Below, one piece after another: positions 49,187-59,233 of a stretch of 64,000 nucleotides of DNA. Origin of the DNA: Chitinophagales bacterium (GTDB lineage: Bacteria; Bacteroidota; Bacteroidia; Chitinophagales; JADIYW01); contig JACJXS010000014.1 of NCBI GenBank assembly GCA_020636545.1, positions 100,954 through 164,953 of the forward strand, given 5' to 3'. The notes below the pieces were generated by a model, which was not told the DNA's origin, did no database searches, and worked only from the letters and a program-made list of their open reading frames with translations. A program made the position numbers and the translations under genes. Numbering within the stretch: the first letter of the stretch is position 1; every line of letters starts with the position of its first letter.

Positions 49187-50158
49187 TTATATTAATAATT
49201 TTGCAAAATCCTTTGCAGCATAGGAGATGATAATATCTGCTCCAGCACGTTTAATACTTAATAAGGTTTCTTGCATTGATTTCTCATAATCTAACCAAGT
49301 GTTTTTAGCGGCGGCATGTAACATTGCATATTCTCCACTCACATGGTAAGCAACAATTGGTAAATTATAATTCTGTTTCAATAGTTGAATAATATCTAAA
49401 TAATGAACTGCTGGTTTTACCATTAAAAAATCAGCACCTTCAACAACATCTAAATCAGCTTCTATAAGTGCTTCCTGACTATTTGCAGGGTTCATTTGGT
49501 ACGTTTTTTTATCGCCATGTTTGGGTGCTGAATCTAAAGCATCTCTAAAAGGTCCATAAAATGCACTTGCATACTTGGCAGTATAAGACATTATTCCAAC
49601 ATTAGAAAAACCATTTTCATCTAATGCTGTTCTAATAAAGTGGATTCTTCCATCCATCATATCAGAAGGTCCAAGAATATCAAAACCAGCCTTTGCTTGT
49701 GCTACCGCCATTTTTGCTAATATTGGCAAAGTTGCATCATTGTTTATATTTCCAAACTCATCTACATAACCATCATGCCCATCAGAACTATAAGGATCCA
49801 TTGCGATATCACTTATTAGACAAACTTGAGGAAAATGTTTTTTAATCACTGCGATTGCTTTTAAATAAAAGTTATCGTCAGAGTAACTATAAGAAGCGAT
49901 TTTATCTTTTAACTTCTCCTCTACCACAGGAAACATTATAAAAGAATGAATACCTAAATCTATACACTCTTTAATTTCCAACAATATATTATCCAAGCTT
50001 AATTGAAATACATTAGGCAGAGATTTTATTTCATTTTTGATATCTTGTCCATCAATGATAAATAATGGATACACTAAGTGTTGTGGCAATAAATGTGTTT
50101 CTTGTACCAAATTTCTTATCGCATTTGATACTCTGTTTCTTCTTGGTCTAATAAGCAT
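49187..50158 (-). CDS. hemB: Porphobilinogen synthase
   Basis: Condenses two 5-aminolevulinate molecules to porphobilinogen in haem synthesis. The 323-residue enzyme has both active-site lysines, Lys195 (SYTAKYASAFYGPFRDA) and the Schiff-base Lys248 (FLMVKPAVHYLD), plus YHVSGEYAML. The metal region reads DPYSSDGHDG without the cysteines of zinc enzymes, so it belongs to the magnesium-dependent type. It starts 14 nt after the GH5 gene and so shares its transcript by position, though the functions are unrelated. Confidence 0.95.
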   Translation of the reverse strand: MLIRPRRNRVSNAIRNLVQETHLLPQHLVYPLFIIDGQDIKNEIKSLPNVFQLSLDNILLEIKECIDLGIHSFIMFPVVEEKLKDKIASYSYSDDNFYLKAIAVIKKHFPQVCLISDIAMDPYSSDGHDGYVDEFGNINNDATLPILAKMAVAQAKAGFDILGPSDMMDGRIHFIRTALDENGFSNVGIMSYTAKYASAFYGPFRDALDSAPKHGDKKTYQMNPANSQEALIEADLDVVEGADFLMVKPAVHYLDIIQLLKQNYNLPIVAYHVSGEYAMLHAAAKNTWLDYEKSMQETLLSIKRAGADIIISYAAKDFAKLLI

Positions 50159-50172
50159 AATGTAAAATTACA

Positions 50173-51618
50173 TTATTTTGGTTTTATATTAACTGTAATT
50201 TCAGTATTTAGTTTAGATTTAATCTTAAAAATTTGAAATTGTTCATCAAAAGAAGTTGAATAATCTGAAGCACCACTTACTATAGCATCAAAACCATTAG
50301 GATAGCAGAATTTAGGAACCGCAATTTCAGTAGGCTTATCAATATCATTATTATTGTTATACTTTAAATTAAAAATTCTAGTATCAGGATTATAATCAAA
50401 AGACACTATCTTTCCAGCAACAGCTCTTGGATAAGCACGAACAATATAATCTCTAATTGGAGTTGGATTTCTATTGCCATCAATTGGAGACCATCCATAT
50501 AAATCATAACTCCAATATGCCCAATGCCATTGATTTCTATCAGACATATTATTAAAATCCTTTAGATAGGTATCAAAACCAGTTTGCCAATAGCCTAATC
50601 CAAATTCACCAGTCATTAATGGAATATTTCCGTGTACTATAGGGCTCACTTCTTTTTTTCTTTGATTTTCCCAATCAATTAAATTTTTCTTAGAGCTTTG
50701 AGTATAACCATTTCCTTCATGAGTATCAAAAGGATAACAATGTGGTGCATAAACCAAACGACTTGGAACTCTAGTGTCTCTAATAGGCATTAATGTTGAA
50801 GGAAATCCAAACGTAACTGGTGCAGGCGTTGGCTCAAAAAAGATATATCCATCAGGATCTACTTCTCTAATTTTGGGTATTAATCTATTATAAAAAGCGG
50901 TTAGTTGCACTCGCTCAAACTCTCGTGTAATGAATGATTTTATTAAATCACCTCCCCAAGGTTCGTTCATTAAATCATATCCTATTACATAAGGATTATC
51001 TTTAAAACGATTAATCGCTTTTTGCCACATTAAAGCATAATGGTCTTGCAAATCTTTGTGTTCTTTATACTCCCAAAAATTTATCCATGCTGCAATAATT
51101 GCTGGGTCAATATTTTTTAACCACCAAGGCATATCGTCTCCTATCTCTATTGGCTTGTTATTTCCTGAACGAATTGCCCATTCAGGCGCACCATCACCGT
51201 CAAACTTTTGTGCATATAAATCCTGATGCATATCTAGCATAACATACATTCCTCTTTTTGTGTACCATTCTACACGCTCTTGTACTCTATCTAAGTAAGC
51301 CTCATCAAATACGCCTTTTTGTGGTTCAATTCCATCCCAAAAGATTAAATATCTAACAAAATTAAAGCCAAAATCTATAGCTTCTCTATCCACATCTGCT
51401 TCTGTAATCCAAGGGCTTCCTAAAGGATCAGACTTAGCACTTGCAGATGTATTCAATCCATGTAAAATTAATTGTCTGCCATATTGATCTTGAATAATTG
51501 ATGGGTCTTCAACAAATTTATTTTGAGCAATCCTTTTGCCATCATTTTCTTTTTTACAAGAACTAAAAAGAAGTCCTAATCCTAAAATAAATCCAAAAAA
51601 AACAATTCCTTTTCTCAT
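50173..51618 (-). CDS. GH5 endoglycoceramidase-like lipoprotein
   Basis: A 481-residue lipoprotein (lipobox LLFSSC, Cys21) with a glycoside hydrolase family 5 barrel. The acid/base is Glu219 in YDLMNEPWGG and the nucleophile Glu338 in MTGEFGLGYW. The segments ILHGLNTSASAKSDP, FWDGIEPQKG and MLDMHQDLYAQKF are like those of endoglycoceramidase-related GH5 enzymes, which cut glycan from glycosphingolipids; plain beta-glucosidase or cellulase activity cannot be excluded. A small C-terminal beta domain (about 405-481) follows, also as in endoglycoceramidases. Confidence 0.82.
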   Translation of the reverse strand: MRKGIVFFGFILGLGLLFSSCKKENDGKRIAQNKFVEDPSIIQDQYGRQLILHGLNTSASAKSDPLGSPWITEADVDREAIDFGFNFVRYLIFWDGIEPQKGVFDEAYLDRVQERVEWYTKRGMYVMLDMHQDLYAQKFDGDGAPEWAIRSGNNKPIEIGDDMPWWLKNIDPAIIAAWINFWEYKEHKDLQDHYALMWQKAINRFKDNPYVIGYDLMNEPWGGDLIKSFITREFERVQLTAFYNRLIPKIREVDPDGYIFFEPTPAPVTFGFPSTLMPIRDTRVPSRLVYAPHCYPFDTHEGNGYTQSSKKNLIDWENQRKKEVSPIVHGNIPLMTGEFGLGYWQTGFDTYLKDFNNMSDRNQWHWAYWSYDLYGWSPIDGNRNPTPIRDYIVRAYPRAVAGKIVSFDYNPDTRIFNLKYNNNNDIDKPTEIAVPKFCYPNGFDAIVSGASDYSTSFDEQFQIFKIKSKLNTEITVNIKPK

Positions 51619-51662
51619 AAAAAATTAATGTTGCACAAGATAGCCATTCTTTTTTACCTACC

Positions 51663-51670
51663 CAAATATA
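51663..51670 (-). promoter_or_regulatory. Putative -7 element for GH5-hemB
   Basis: The minus strand reads TATATTTG, an exact TAnnTTTG match, with TTTA 19 nt further upstream in place of TTTG. It lies 44 nt before the GH5 ATG. Confidence 0.45.
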
Positions 51671-51769
51671 GTTACTATTTTATTATGACTAAATGCTATT
51701 AAATAATCTCTAAAAAAAACAATAGGAACTCCTAAATATTTTATACTTTTACTAATTAAAGCTTTAGGT

Positions 51770-54700
51770 ATGAAAAATATTAGTTTTATTCTGTTATTTA
51801 TTTCATTAAAATTAAGTTTAGTAGGGGCATCTATTGTCCAACCTAAATTAGATTACATTGAAAATAAAGGACAGTGGCATGAGCATGTTTTGTACAAAGC
51901 CGATTTAAAAGGAGGAATCGCTTTTTTGGAAAAAGATGGTATTACCTATTCATTTGTTGAAAGAATAGACCATCATCACGAAAACAAAAGTAACATTTGG
52001 AATTTCCTAAAAAATATAGATAATCCTGAGCTTAAAAAAAATGAAATTCAAAAAGGGCATGCTTTTAATTTTAAATGGGTTAATGCTAATCCTGGAGTAA
52101 ATATTTCAGCGAAACAAAAGCAAAGCTATTTTAATAATTATTTTATTGGAGATGATGAAAATAAATGGGCTAGTTCAGTGGGGAATTACAGACAAGTTGT
52201 TTATAAAAATCTATACTATCAAATTGATGCTTTACTCTATAGTGAACAAAATTCTATGAAAACTGACTATTTAATTAAAGTTGGTGGAAATCCTACAGAT
52301 ATAAAACTTCAATATAATGCAACAGATGGATTAACTATTAATGAAAAAGGTAATTTAAAAATAAAAACCTCTATCAATGAAATATACGAATTAAGACCTT
52401 ATGCCTATCAAAAAATAGGAAAAATTAGAATAGAAGTTCCTTGTGAATATGAATTGACTGACAATATCCTTTCATTTAAATTGCCAAAAGGTTATGACAA
52501 AAACTATGATTTAATTATTGACCCAACTTTAATATTCTCTACATATTCAGGAAGCCCAGTGGACAATTGGGGTTCTTCTGCAACGAATGACGCTGATGGC
52601 AATATGTTTTTAGGTGGTATCGCTTTAGGTCAAAATTATCCAACAACATTAGGTGCTTTTCAAAGAAATTATGGTGGTGGTGATAGCGGCAGTGATATTG
52701 GTGAGCCTAGTGATATTGTCATCACAAAATTTAATGCAACTGGTACAAGTAGAATTTATTCAACTTATTTAGGTGGCAATGGAAACGAACTTTTACAAAG
52801 TTTATATTGTACACCACAAAATGAATTGGTTATTTTAATGACTACTGGTTCTATTAATTTCCCAACTACTACAAATGCGTTTGACCGAACATTTAATGGC
52901 GGAACATCAACTTCTATAATGGGTATTGCTTTTCCAAATGGAACCGATATTGCACTAACTAAACTTAATGCTAATGGAAGTGCATTAGTCGGTTCGACAT
53001 TTTTTGGTGGTAGTGAAAATGATGGACAAGGGATTTATGTAAACTACGGTGATGAAACACGTGGGGATATTGCACTTACACAACAAGGTGATATTATTAT
53101 TGGAACAAGTACTGCATCAAGTAATTTACCAGGAACATCAGGTAGATTCCAATCAAATTTTGGTGGTGCTGCTAGAGATGGATTTATAGCTAAGTTCAAC
53201 AGCAATCTTTCCTTATTAAATTGGGCTAGTTATTTCGGTGGCTCAGCCAATGAAAATTTGAATGGGATAAAATTAGATAAAAATGAGAATATATTTATTT
53301 GTGGTGGTACAAATAGCAATAATTTAAAAAATATAACAAATAATTTCAATGGATATTTTGATGGATATATTGCTAAAATTAATAGCAATGCAACACAAGT
53401 TATTGCATCAAGATACTTGGGAACAACTGATTATGATCAGGCATTTTTAATTGATTTAGATGACAATGACAATATTGTTTTATTTGGACAAACAGCAGGT
53501 GCATACCCAGTTAGCTCTGGCGTTTATTATAACAATCATGCTGGGCAATTTATTCATAAACTAAACAATCAACTTAATTCTACTATTTTCTCAACTGTCT
53601 TTGGCAGTGATAGTGCCATGAATATTACACCAACTGCATTAATGGTCGATATTTGTGGACATATTTATGCTGTTGGTTGGGGTGGCGGTTTTTATATCAA
53701 TGAAAATATTGGCAATACCTTTGGTATGCCTGTAACGCCAGATGCATTCCAAGATTCAACAGATGGAAATGATTTTTATTTTATTAATCTGAATAGAGAT
53801 GCAACTCAGCTAATTTACGCAACATACTTTGGTGAATACGGTGGAATTGGCGACCACGTAGATGGAGGAACCAGCCGATTTGACAAACATGGCGTTGTTT
53901 ACCAAGCAGTTTGTGCTAGTTGTGCTGGGACAGATTGGTTTCCTGTAACACCTGGAGCTTATGGACAACACAACGAATCGAATAATTGCAATATGGCAGG
54001 CTTCAAATTTAAGTTTGATTTATTATCTATGGAAATCACAAGCGTTGACCCGAAAACTGGTTGCATTAATGATTCTGTTCAATTTAGTTTCACAGCAACC
54101 CAACCTGCAAAATTTTACACTTGGGAATTTGGTGATGGTACAAGTTCCAATTTAGCTGCACCTAAACATAAATACACTCAAACAGGAACATATACAATCA
54201 AACTTAAAATTACTAATGAAGATAATTGCAACGTAGTAGATTCTACAACTTCTACTATAATAATTAGCGAACCAAGCAACCAAACAATTGACACAACGAT
54301 TTGTCAAGGTCAATCGATTATTTTAGGCAATCAAACTATTTCAACAACAGGAAAATATACAGAAAATTTCAAAAACATTGGAGGTTGCGATAGTATTGTT
54401 ACCTTAAATGTAACCGTAAAGTCAAGTAGTTTTACAACTATTGACACTACGATTTGCCAAGGAGAGTTTGTAACAATCAATAATCAAAAATATACCAATT
54501 CAGGTATTTATACCATTATTATTCCACTTGCTTTAGGATGTGATAGCACTATAACTTTAAAACTAAAAGTCAATCCTACCAATAATATTAGAACAACCAC
54601 TTATATATGCAAAGGAGAAACTTATATTTTTGACAATCAAATTTTATCTGAACCTGGCATATATATTGCTAAATTTAAAAACTCAAGAGGTTGTGATAGT

Positions 54701-57700
54701 ACAATAACAATGATACTAAATGTTATTCAGCCAGACTCTACTAGTATTGATACAGTTATGTGCTTAGGTCATCCTATTATATTTAACAATCAAACCATAT
54801 CTGCAATTGGTTCCTATACCGCAGTATTGAAAAATATATTTAATTGTGATAGCATTGTTACTCTAAACCTTACAGCGATTAATCTACCAAGTAAAATTAC
54901 TATTGATACAACAATATGCCAAGGAGATATTATTAATTTTCATGGGCAAATTATTTCTACTTCAGGGACATTCACTGCTTCAATAACAAATAGTAAAGGA
55001 TGCGATAGCATTATTACATTAAATGTAAAAACTAATCCTTTAAATTCTGTTACAATTGACACTAGTATTTGTCAAGGAGGTTCAATTATTTTTCACAATC
55101 AAGTTATTAAAAATAGTGGTATATATACTATCCAATTTAAAAATACGAATGGATGTGATAGCCTAATAACATTGAATGTATCAATAAATAACTTGCCTAT
55201 CGTTTCATACAAGGACACTTTGATCTGTCAAGGAGATTATATTTTATTTAATAATCAAATCATTAATAGTGCTGGTATCTATTCTGATACTATCCATAAT
55301 ACAGCAGGTTGCGACACTGTTATTATTTTAAATGTAAAAATAAATCCGCAAAGTGCAGCTATACAAAACGAAACTATTTGTGAAGGCGAATCGTTTGTAT
55401 TCAGAAATCAGATACTAACAAAACAGGGCATTTACTATGATACATTATTGAACCATTTGCAATGTGATAGTATAGTAATACTTTACTTGACAGTAACCAA
55501 TCAACCTAAATTTATTAGTTTAGATACAAGTATATGTCAGGGTGATTTTATTCTATTTAATAATCAAATAATTAATAGCACTGGTATATATTTAGACACC
55601 TTATATAATACAATAGGCTGTGATACGATTATTGCACTTCAATTGAAAAAAAACCCTTCTAATAACCTTACCATCAACAAAACAATTTGTGAAGGAGATT
55701 CAGTAAATTTCAACAATCAAATTATATATAATGCTGGTGATTATACTGAAAAATTAAAAAACAATTTTGGTTGTGATAGTATAATTACACTTCATTTACA
55801 AACGACAAATCAGTCATTTTTAATCACGATTGATAGCACAATTTGCCCTGGCGAATCAATTGTATTTAATCAACAAATTATCCAAAATAATGGAATCTAT
55901 AAAGACACAATAAAAAGCCCATTCTTATGCGATACGATAATAACTTTAAATGTGCATATAAATAATACACCAATTCAAATTTTAAAAGACACAAGTATCT
56001 GCCAAGGTGAAATAATTATTTTCAACAATCAAAATATTATAGCAGAAGGTGTTTATAAAGACACTATTTCTCATTTAATAGGTTGTGATACAATAATTAC
56101 ATTAAAAGTAAGTATCAAACAACATCATAATATAACGACTAACCAAACAATATGCTTGGGCGATTCCATTATTTTCAACAACCAAGTTTTATATAATTCA
56201 GGAACATATACTGCCAACTTAACAAATGTTTTTGGTTGCGATAGTACTGTTACATTAAACTTACAAACCAATAATACTTCAACCACTATTACAATTGATA
56301 CTAGTATTTGTCAAGGTCAAACGATTTTATTTGACAATATAATTATTAATAAAGCCGGAAACTATTCTTATACGAAACAGAATCCATTTGGTTGTGATAC
56401 AACATTCAATTTAAATGTACAAGTTAATAATACACCCATTCAAGTAACACTAGATACTACAATATGTGAAGGAGATTTTATTATATTTAATCAACAAATC
56501 ATTCAAACAGCAGGTAACTATTCTTCTACAATTCATAATCCATTTGGGTGCGATAGTACTATTAACCTAAAAGTAAATATTGATAATTCGAGTGTTAGAG
56601 TAATAGATACAAGTATCTGTGCAGGTTCAACTATAACCTTCAACAACCAAACAATTTCAACTGCTGGAAAATATTCTTATCAGATACAAAATAATTTAGG
56701 TTGTGATAGTATTGTTACTTTAAATTTAAACATCACAGAACCTATATTTAGTTCACTAAAAGCTCAAATTTGCAAAGGAGATAAATACACTATTGGCAAT
56801 AAAGAATTTACACAAAATGGAAACTATACAATTACATTAACGTCATCTGTAACTAAATGCGACAGTATCGTACAATTGGAACTCACAGTAGTTGATACAT
56901 TAAAAACTACTTTAGATATTAAGATTTGCGAAGGAGATAGTGTAATAATTAGTAACTCTGTATTTAAAAACAGTGGGACTTACTATATCCCATTAAAATC
57001 TGCTGCACAATGTGATAGTTTAGTAATTTTAAATCTTAACGTAATTGCTCCAACATTTTCAACCCTAAACGAAAAAATTTGTGACGGTGATTCTTTATTC
57101 GTTGGAGGGCAATATTTTAAAAGAAGTGGAATATTTACAATAAAAACAAAATCTTCAGAGCTTTGCGATAGTACAATTACTTTGAATCTAATTGTAAATG
57201 AACAAAAGCAAACAAATATTGACACTACAGTTTGTAATGGAACTATCATTTATATTGGAAACCATTCCTATACAAAAACTGGAACATTTAAAGATACTTT
57301 AAAGACTACTGAAGGTTGTGATAGTGTAATTACCTTAAACTTAAATGTTTTACCAACTTATAATTTAAGCTTGAATCCTGAAATTTGTGAAGGTGATTTT
57401 TATAAAAATGGAGATTCTACCTTTACGAAAACAGGCAATTATTCCATTGTTTATACTGCAGTGAATGGTTGCGATAGTACTGTAAATCTTCAATTAACAG
57501 TTCATCCAAAAAAGACAACTAATTTAGAACATAATATCTGCGAAGGAGATTCTATTGTAGTTGGAACACAAGTTTTCAAAACTACTGGAACATATACAAT
57601 TCTTTTAAAAAGTTCAAAAGATTGTGATAGTACTGTCAATTTAAACTTACAAGTTTTTCAACATCAAGAACGAACAATAGATACTACTATTTGTGAAGGC

Positions 57701-58339
57701 ACAATCATTAAAATAGGTAATGAAGCTTTCAATTCAACCGGAAACTATACCATACATTTAGAAACAATACATCATTGTGATAGTACAATTTTCTTAAATT
57801 TATTAGTAAATCCTGCACCAATTATTAATGCCGTGGTTGATTCGAGCATTATACAAAAAGGTAAGCAAGTTCAATTAAACGTTGAAGCGACTGAAGCTTA
57901 TACTTATGTTTGGGAAAATGATAATATTAGTAATCCTCTAATACAAAACCCAACAGCGATAATAACTGCACCAGTTTGGTTTGTAGTAGAAGCAGAGAAT
58001 CCTAAAACCAATTGTAAACGTGTAGATTCAGTATTTGTAGATGTTTTAATTCTTCCTTGCAACAAAGATTATATCTATATTCCTAATGCATTTACACCAA
58101 ACAATGATGGCATCAATGATATTTTCAGAGTACGCTCGAATAATTTATTGAAAGGTACATTAATAATATTTGATAGATGGGGAAATAAAGTTTTTGAATC
58201 AGATGATATCAACATAGGTTGGGATGGTTTTTATAAAGGCAACAAGCAACAAGTAGAAACTTACGGTTATTATTTTTCAGGCACTTGTGATGGTGGAGCA
58301 ACCATAACATTAAAAGGCAGTGTTACTATTTTAGAATAG
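51770..58339 (+). CDS. Giant T9SS type B protein with 23 tandem short repeats
   Basis: A 2189-residue secreted protein. Residues 1-21 are a signal peptide; about 27-250 form an N-terminal domain (YIENKGQW...VLYKADLKGGIAF) common in Bacteroidota SBBP proteins; about 255-760 carry beta-propeller (SBBP-like) repeats with STYLGG and STFFGGS motifs; about 765-835 is a PKD domain (YTWEFGDGTSS). Residues about 838-2017 are 23 tandem repeats of about 51 residues. A linker leads to the C-terminal gliding-associated type B sorting domain (IPNAFTPNNDGINDIF, RWGNKVFES, about 2100-2189), so it should be exported by T9SS and fixed at the surface. The stop is TAG. No PorP/SprF gene is adjacent. An adhesive or stalk role is inferred. 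Confidence 0.9.
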   Translation: MKNISFILLFISLKLSLVGASIVQPKLDYIENKGQWHEHVLYKADLKGGIAFLEKDGITYSFVERIDHHHENKSNIWNFLKNIDNPELKKNEIQKGHAFNFKWVNANPGVNISAKQKQSYFNNYFIGDDENKWASSVGNYRQVVYKNLYYQIDALLYSEQNSMKTDYLIKVGGNPTDIKLQYNATDGLTINEKGNLKIKTSINEIYELRPYAYQKIGKIRIEVPCEYELTDNILSFKLPKGYDKNYDLIIDPTLIFSTYSGSPVDNWGSSATNDADGNMFLGGIALGQNYPTTLGAFQRNYGGGDSGSDIGEPSDIVITKFNATGTSRIYSTYLGGNGNELLQSLYCTPQNELVILMTTGSINFPTTTNAFDRTFNGGTSTSIMGIAFPNGTDIALTKLNANGSALVGSTFFGGSENDGQGIYVNYGDETRGDIALTQQGDIIIGTSTASSNLPGTSGRFQSNFGGAARDGFIAKFNSNLSLLNWASYFGGSANENLNGIKLDKNENIFICGGTNSNNLKNITNNFNGYFDGYIAKINSNATQVIASRYLGTTDYDQAFLIDLDDNDNIVLFGQTAGAYPVSSGVYYNNHAGQFIHKLNNQLNSTIFSTVFGSDSAMNITPTALMVDICGHIYAVGWGGGFYINENIGNTFGMPVTPDAFQDSTDGNDFYFINLNRDATQLIYATYFGEYGGIGDHVDGGTSRFDKHGVVYQAVCASCAGTDWFPVTPGAYGQHNESNNCNMAGFKFKFDLLSMEITSVDPKTGCINDSVQFSFTATQPAKFYTWEFGDGTSSNLAAPKHKYTQTGTYTIKLKITNEDNCNVVDSTTSTIIISEPSNQTIDTTICQGQSIILGNQTISTTGKYTENFKNIGGCDSIVTLNVTVKSSSFTTIDTTICQGEFVTINNQKYTNSGIYTIIIPLALGCDSTITLKLKVNPTNNIRTTTYICKGETYIFDNQILSEPGIYIAKFKNSRGCDSTITMILNVIQPDSTSIDTVMCLGHPIIFNNQTISAIGSYTAVLKNIFNCDSIVTLNLTAINLPSKITIDTTICQGDIINFHGQIISTSGTFTASITNSKGCDSIITLNVKTNPLNSVTIDTSICQGGSIIFHNQVIKNSGIYTIQFKNTNGCDSLITLNVSINNLPIVSYKDTLICQGDYILFNNQIINSAGIYSDTIHNTAGCDTVIILNVKINPQSAAIQNETICEGESFVFRNQILTKQGIYYDTLLNHLQCDSIVILYLTVTNQPKFISLDTSICQGDFILFNNQIINSTGIYLDTLYNTIGCDTIIALQLKKNPSNNLTINKTICEGDSVNFNNQIIYNAGDYTEKLKNNFGCDSIITLHLQTTNQSFLITIDSTICPGESIVFNQQIIQNNGIYKDTIKSPFLCDTIITLNVHINNTPIQILKDTSICQGEIIIFNNQNIIAEGVYKDTISHLIGCDTIITLKVSIKQHHNITTNQTICLGDSIIFNNQVLYNSGTYTANLTNVFGCDSTVTLNLQTNNTSTTITIDTSICQGQTILFDNIIINKAGNYSYTKQNPFGCDTTFNLNVQVNNTPIQVTLDTTICEGDFIIFNQQIIQTAGNYSSTIHNPFGCDSTINLKVNIDNSSVRVIDTSICAGSTITFNNQTISTAGKYSYQIQNNLGCDSIVTLNLNITEPIFSSLKAQICKGDKYTIGNKEFTQNGNYTITLTSSVTKCDSIVQLELTVVDTLKTTLDIKICEGDSVIISNSVFKNSGTYYIPLKSAAQCDSLVILNLNVIAPTFSTLNEKICDGDSLFVGGQYFKRSGIFTIKTKSSELCDSTITLNLIVNEQKQTNIDTTVCNGTIIYIGNHSYTKTGTFKDTLKTTEGCDSVITLNLNVLPTYNLSLNPEICEGDFYKNGDSTFTKTGNYSIVYTAVNGCDSTVNLQLTVHPKKTTNLEHNICEGDSIVVGTQVFKTTGTYTILLKSSKDCDSTVNLNLQVFQHQERTIDTTICEGTIIKIGNEAFNSTGNYTIHLETIHHCDSTIFLNLLVNPAPIINAVVDSSIIQKGKQVQLNVEATEAYTYVWENDNISNPLIQNPTAIITAPVWFVVEAENPKTNCKRVDSVFVDVLILPCNKDYIYIPNAFTPNNDGINDIFRVRSNNLLKGTLIIFDRWGNKVFESDDINIGWDGFYKGNKQQVETYGYYFSGTCDGGATITLKGSVTILE
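54274..57825 (+). repeat. Array of 23 repeats of about 51 residues
   Basis: Each unit reads roughly I-D-T-x-I-C-x-G-x-x-I-x-F-N-N-Q, then x-G-x-Y, then G-C-D-S-x-I-T-L-N-L-x-V, spanning about 154 bp. Two cysteines per unit are almost invariant. Units are diverged at DNA level and the last seven have fewer F-N-N-Q motifs than the first sixteen. Confidence 0.92.
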
Positions 58340-58413
58340 TATTGACAAGTGTTGATATTCCTAAATAAATAATCCAAATAAAAAACTTTCTTTTGCAGAA
58401 AAGGAAAAGTGTG

Positions 58414-59058
58414 ATGCAAGATACGTTTAGACATAAAGGACTCAGAAGAAAACTAGTAGAAGAACTAAAAGAGTTAGGCATTAAAGATGAACAAGTACTT
58501 CAAACAATTGGTTCTATTCCAAGACATTGGTTTATTGAATCTTCTTTTGAGCAAAAAGCTTATGAAAATACACCTTTTCCGATAGGCAGTGGACAAACAA
58601 TTTCCAATCCATATACAGTAGCTTATCAATCTGAATTATTACAATTAAAGCCGACAGATATAGTACTTGAAATTGGAACTGGTTCTGGCTATCAAGCAAC
58701 TGTATTGGCTTTATTGGCAACAAAAGTATATTCTATCGAAAGGCATAAACCTTTGGTTAATCACACTGAAAAATTACTTCAGCATTTGAATTTAAAAAAC
58801 CTACAATGCTTTTACGGCGATGGATTTGAAGGCTTACCACAATTTGCTCCATTTGATAAAATCATCATAACAGCAGCAGCTCCAGAAATTCCTTTAAAAT
58901 TAATTGAACAACTAAAACCAGGTGGTTTAATTGTTTTACCTTATGGTGAAGGTGAAGTCCAACAAATGATGAGAATAAAAAAGAAAGAAGATTTAAGTAT
59001 TGAAAAAGAACTTTTTGAATATTTTACTTTCGTACCAATGTTAAAAGGAACTAAATAA
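58414..59058 (+). CDS. pcm: Protein-L-isoaspartate O-methyltransferase
   Basis: Repairs damaged proteins by methylating L-isoaspartyl residues with S-adenosylmethionine. The 214-residue enzyme has the family motifs SIPRHWFI, PFPIGSGQTISNPYTVA, the SAM-binding LEIGTGSGYQATVLA, and the C-terminal LKPGGLIVLPYGEG. I chose ATG 58414; the frame opens seven codons earlier with TTG inside an A-rich stretch. It follows the giant gene by 74 nt on the same strand. Confidence 0.92.
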   Translation: MQDTFRHKGLRRKLVEELKELGIKDEQVLQTIGSIPRHWFIESSFEQKAYENTPFPIGSGQTISNPYTVAYQSELLQLKPTDIVLEIGTGSGYQATVLALLATKVYSIERHKPLVNHTEKLLQHLNLKNLQCFYGDGFEGLPQFAPFDKIIITAAAPEIPLKLIEQLKPGGLIVLPYGEGEVQQMMRIKKKEDLSIEKELFEYFTFVPMLKGTK

Positions 59059-59233
59059 ACTAAAAAATTATTTAAAAATAAATTTAATATTTTATTGGGA
59101 TTCAATGCATTCCAAACAATTAAGTTGCTTAATTTCAAATTAAAATAAAGAGTTTTCATTTTTATTGTAACCTTTTCATTTCTTATTTCCTCTAATAGGT
59201 TATAATCAATTTTATAAATCTAAAAAAATTAAA

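Noticed and set aside
54274..57825. Possible DNA-level satellite or CRISPR array
   Set aside because: The periodicity is at protein level; nucleotide sequences of the units are diverged and the frame is maintained throughout.
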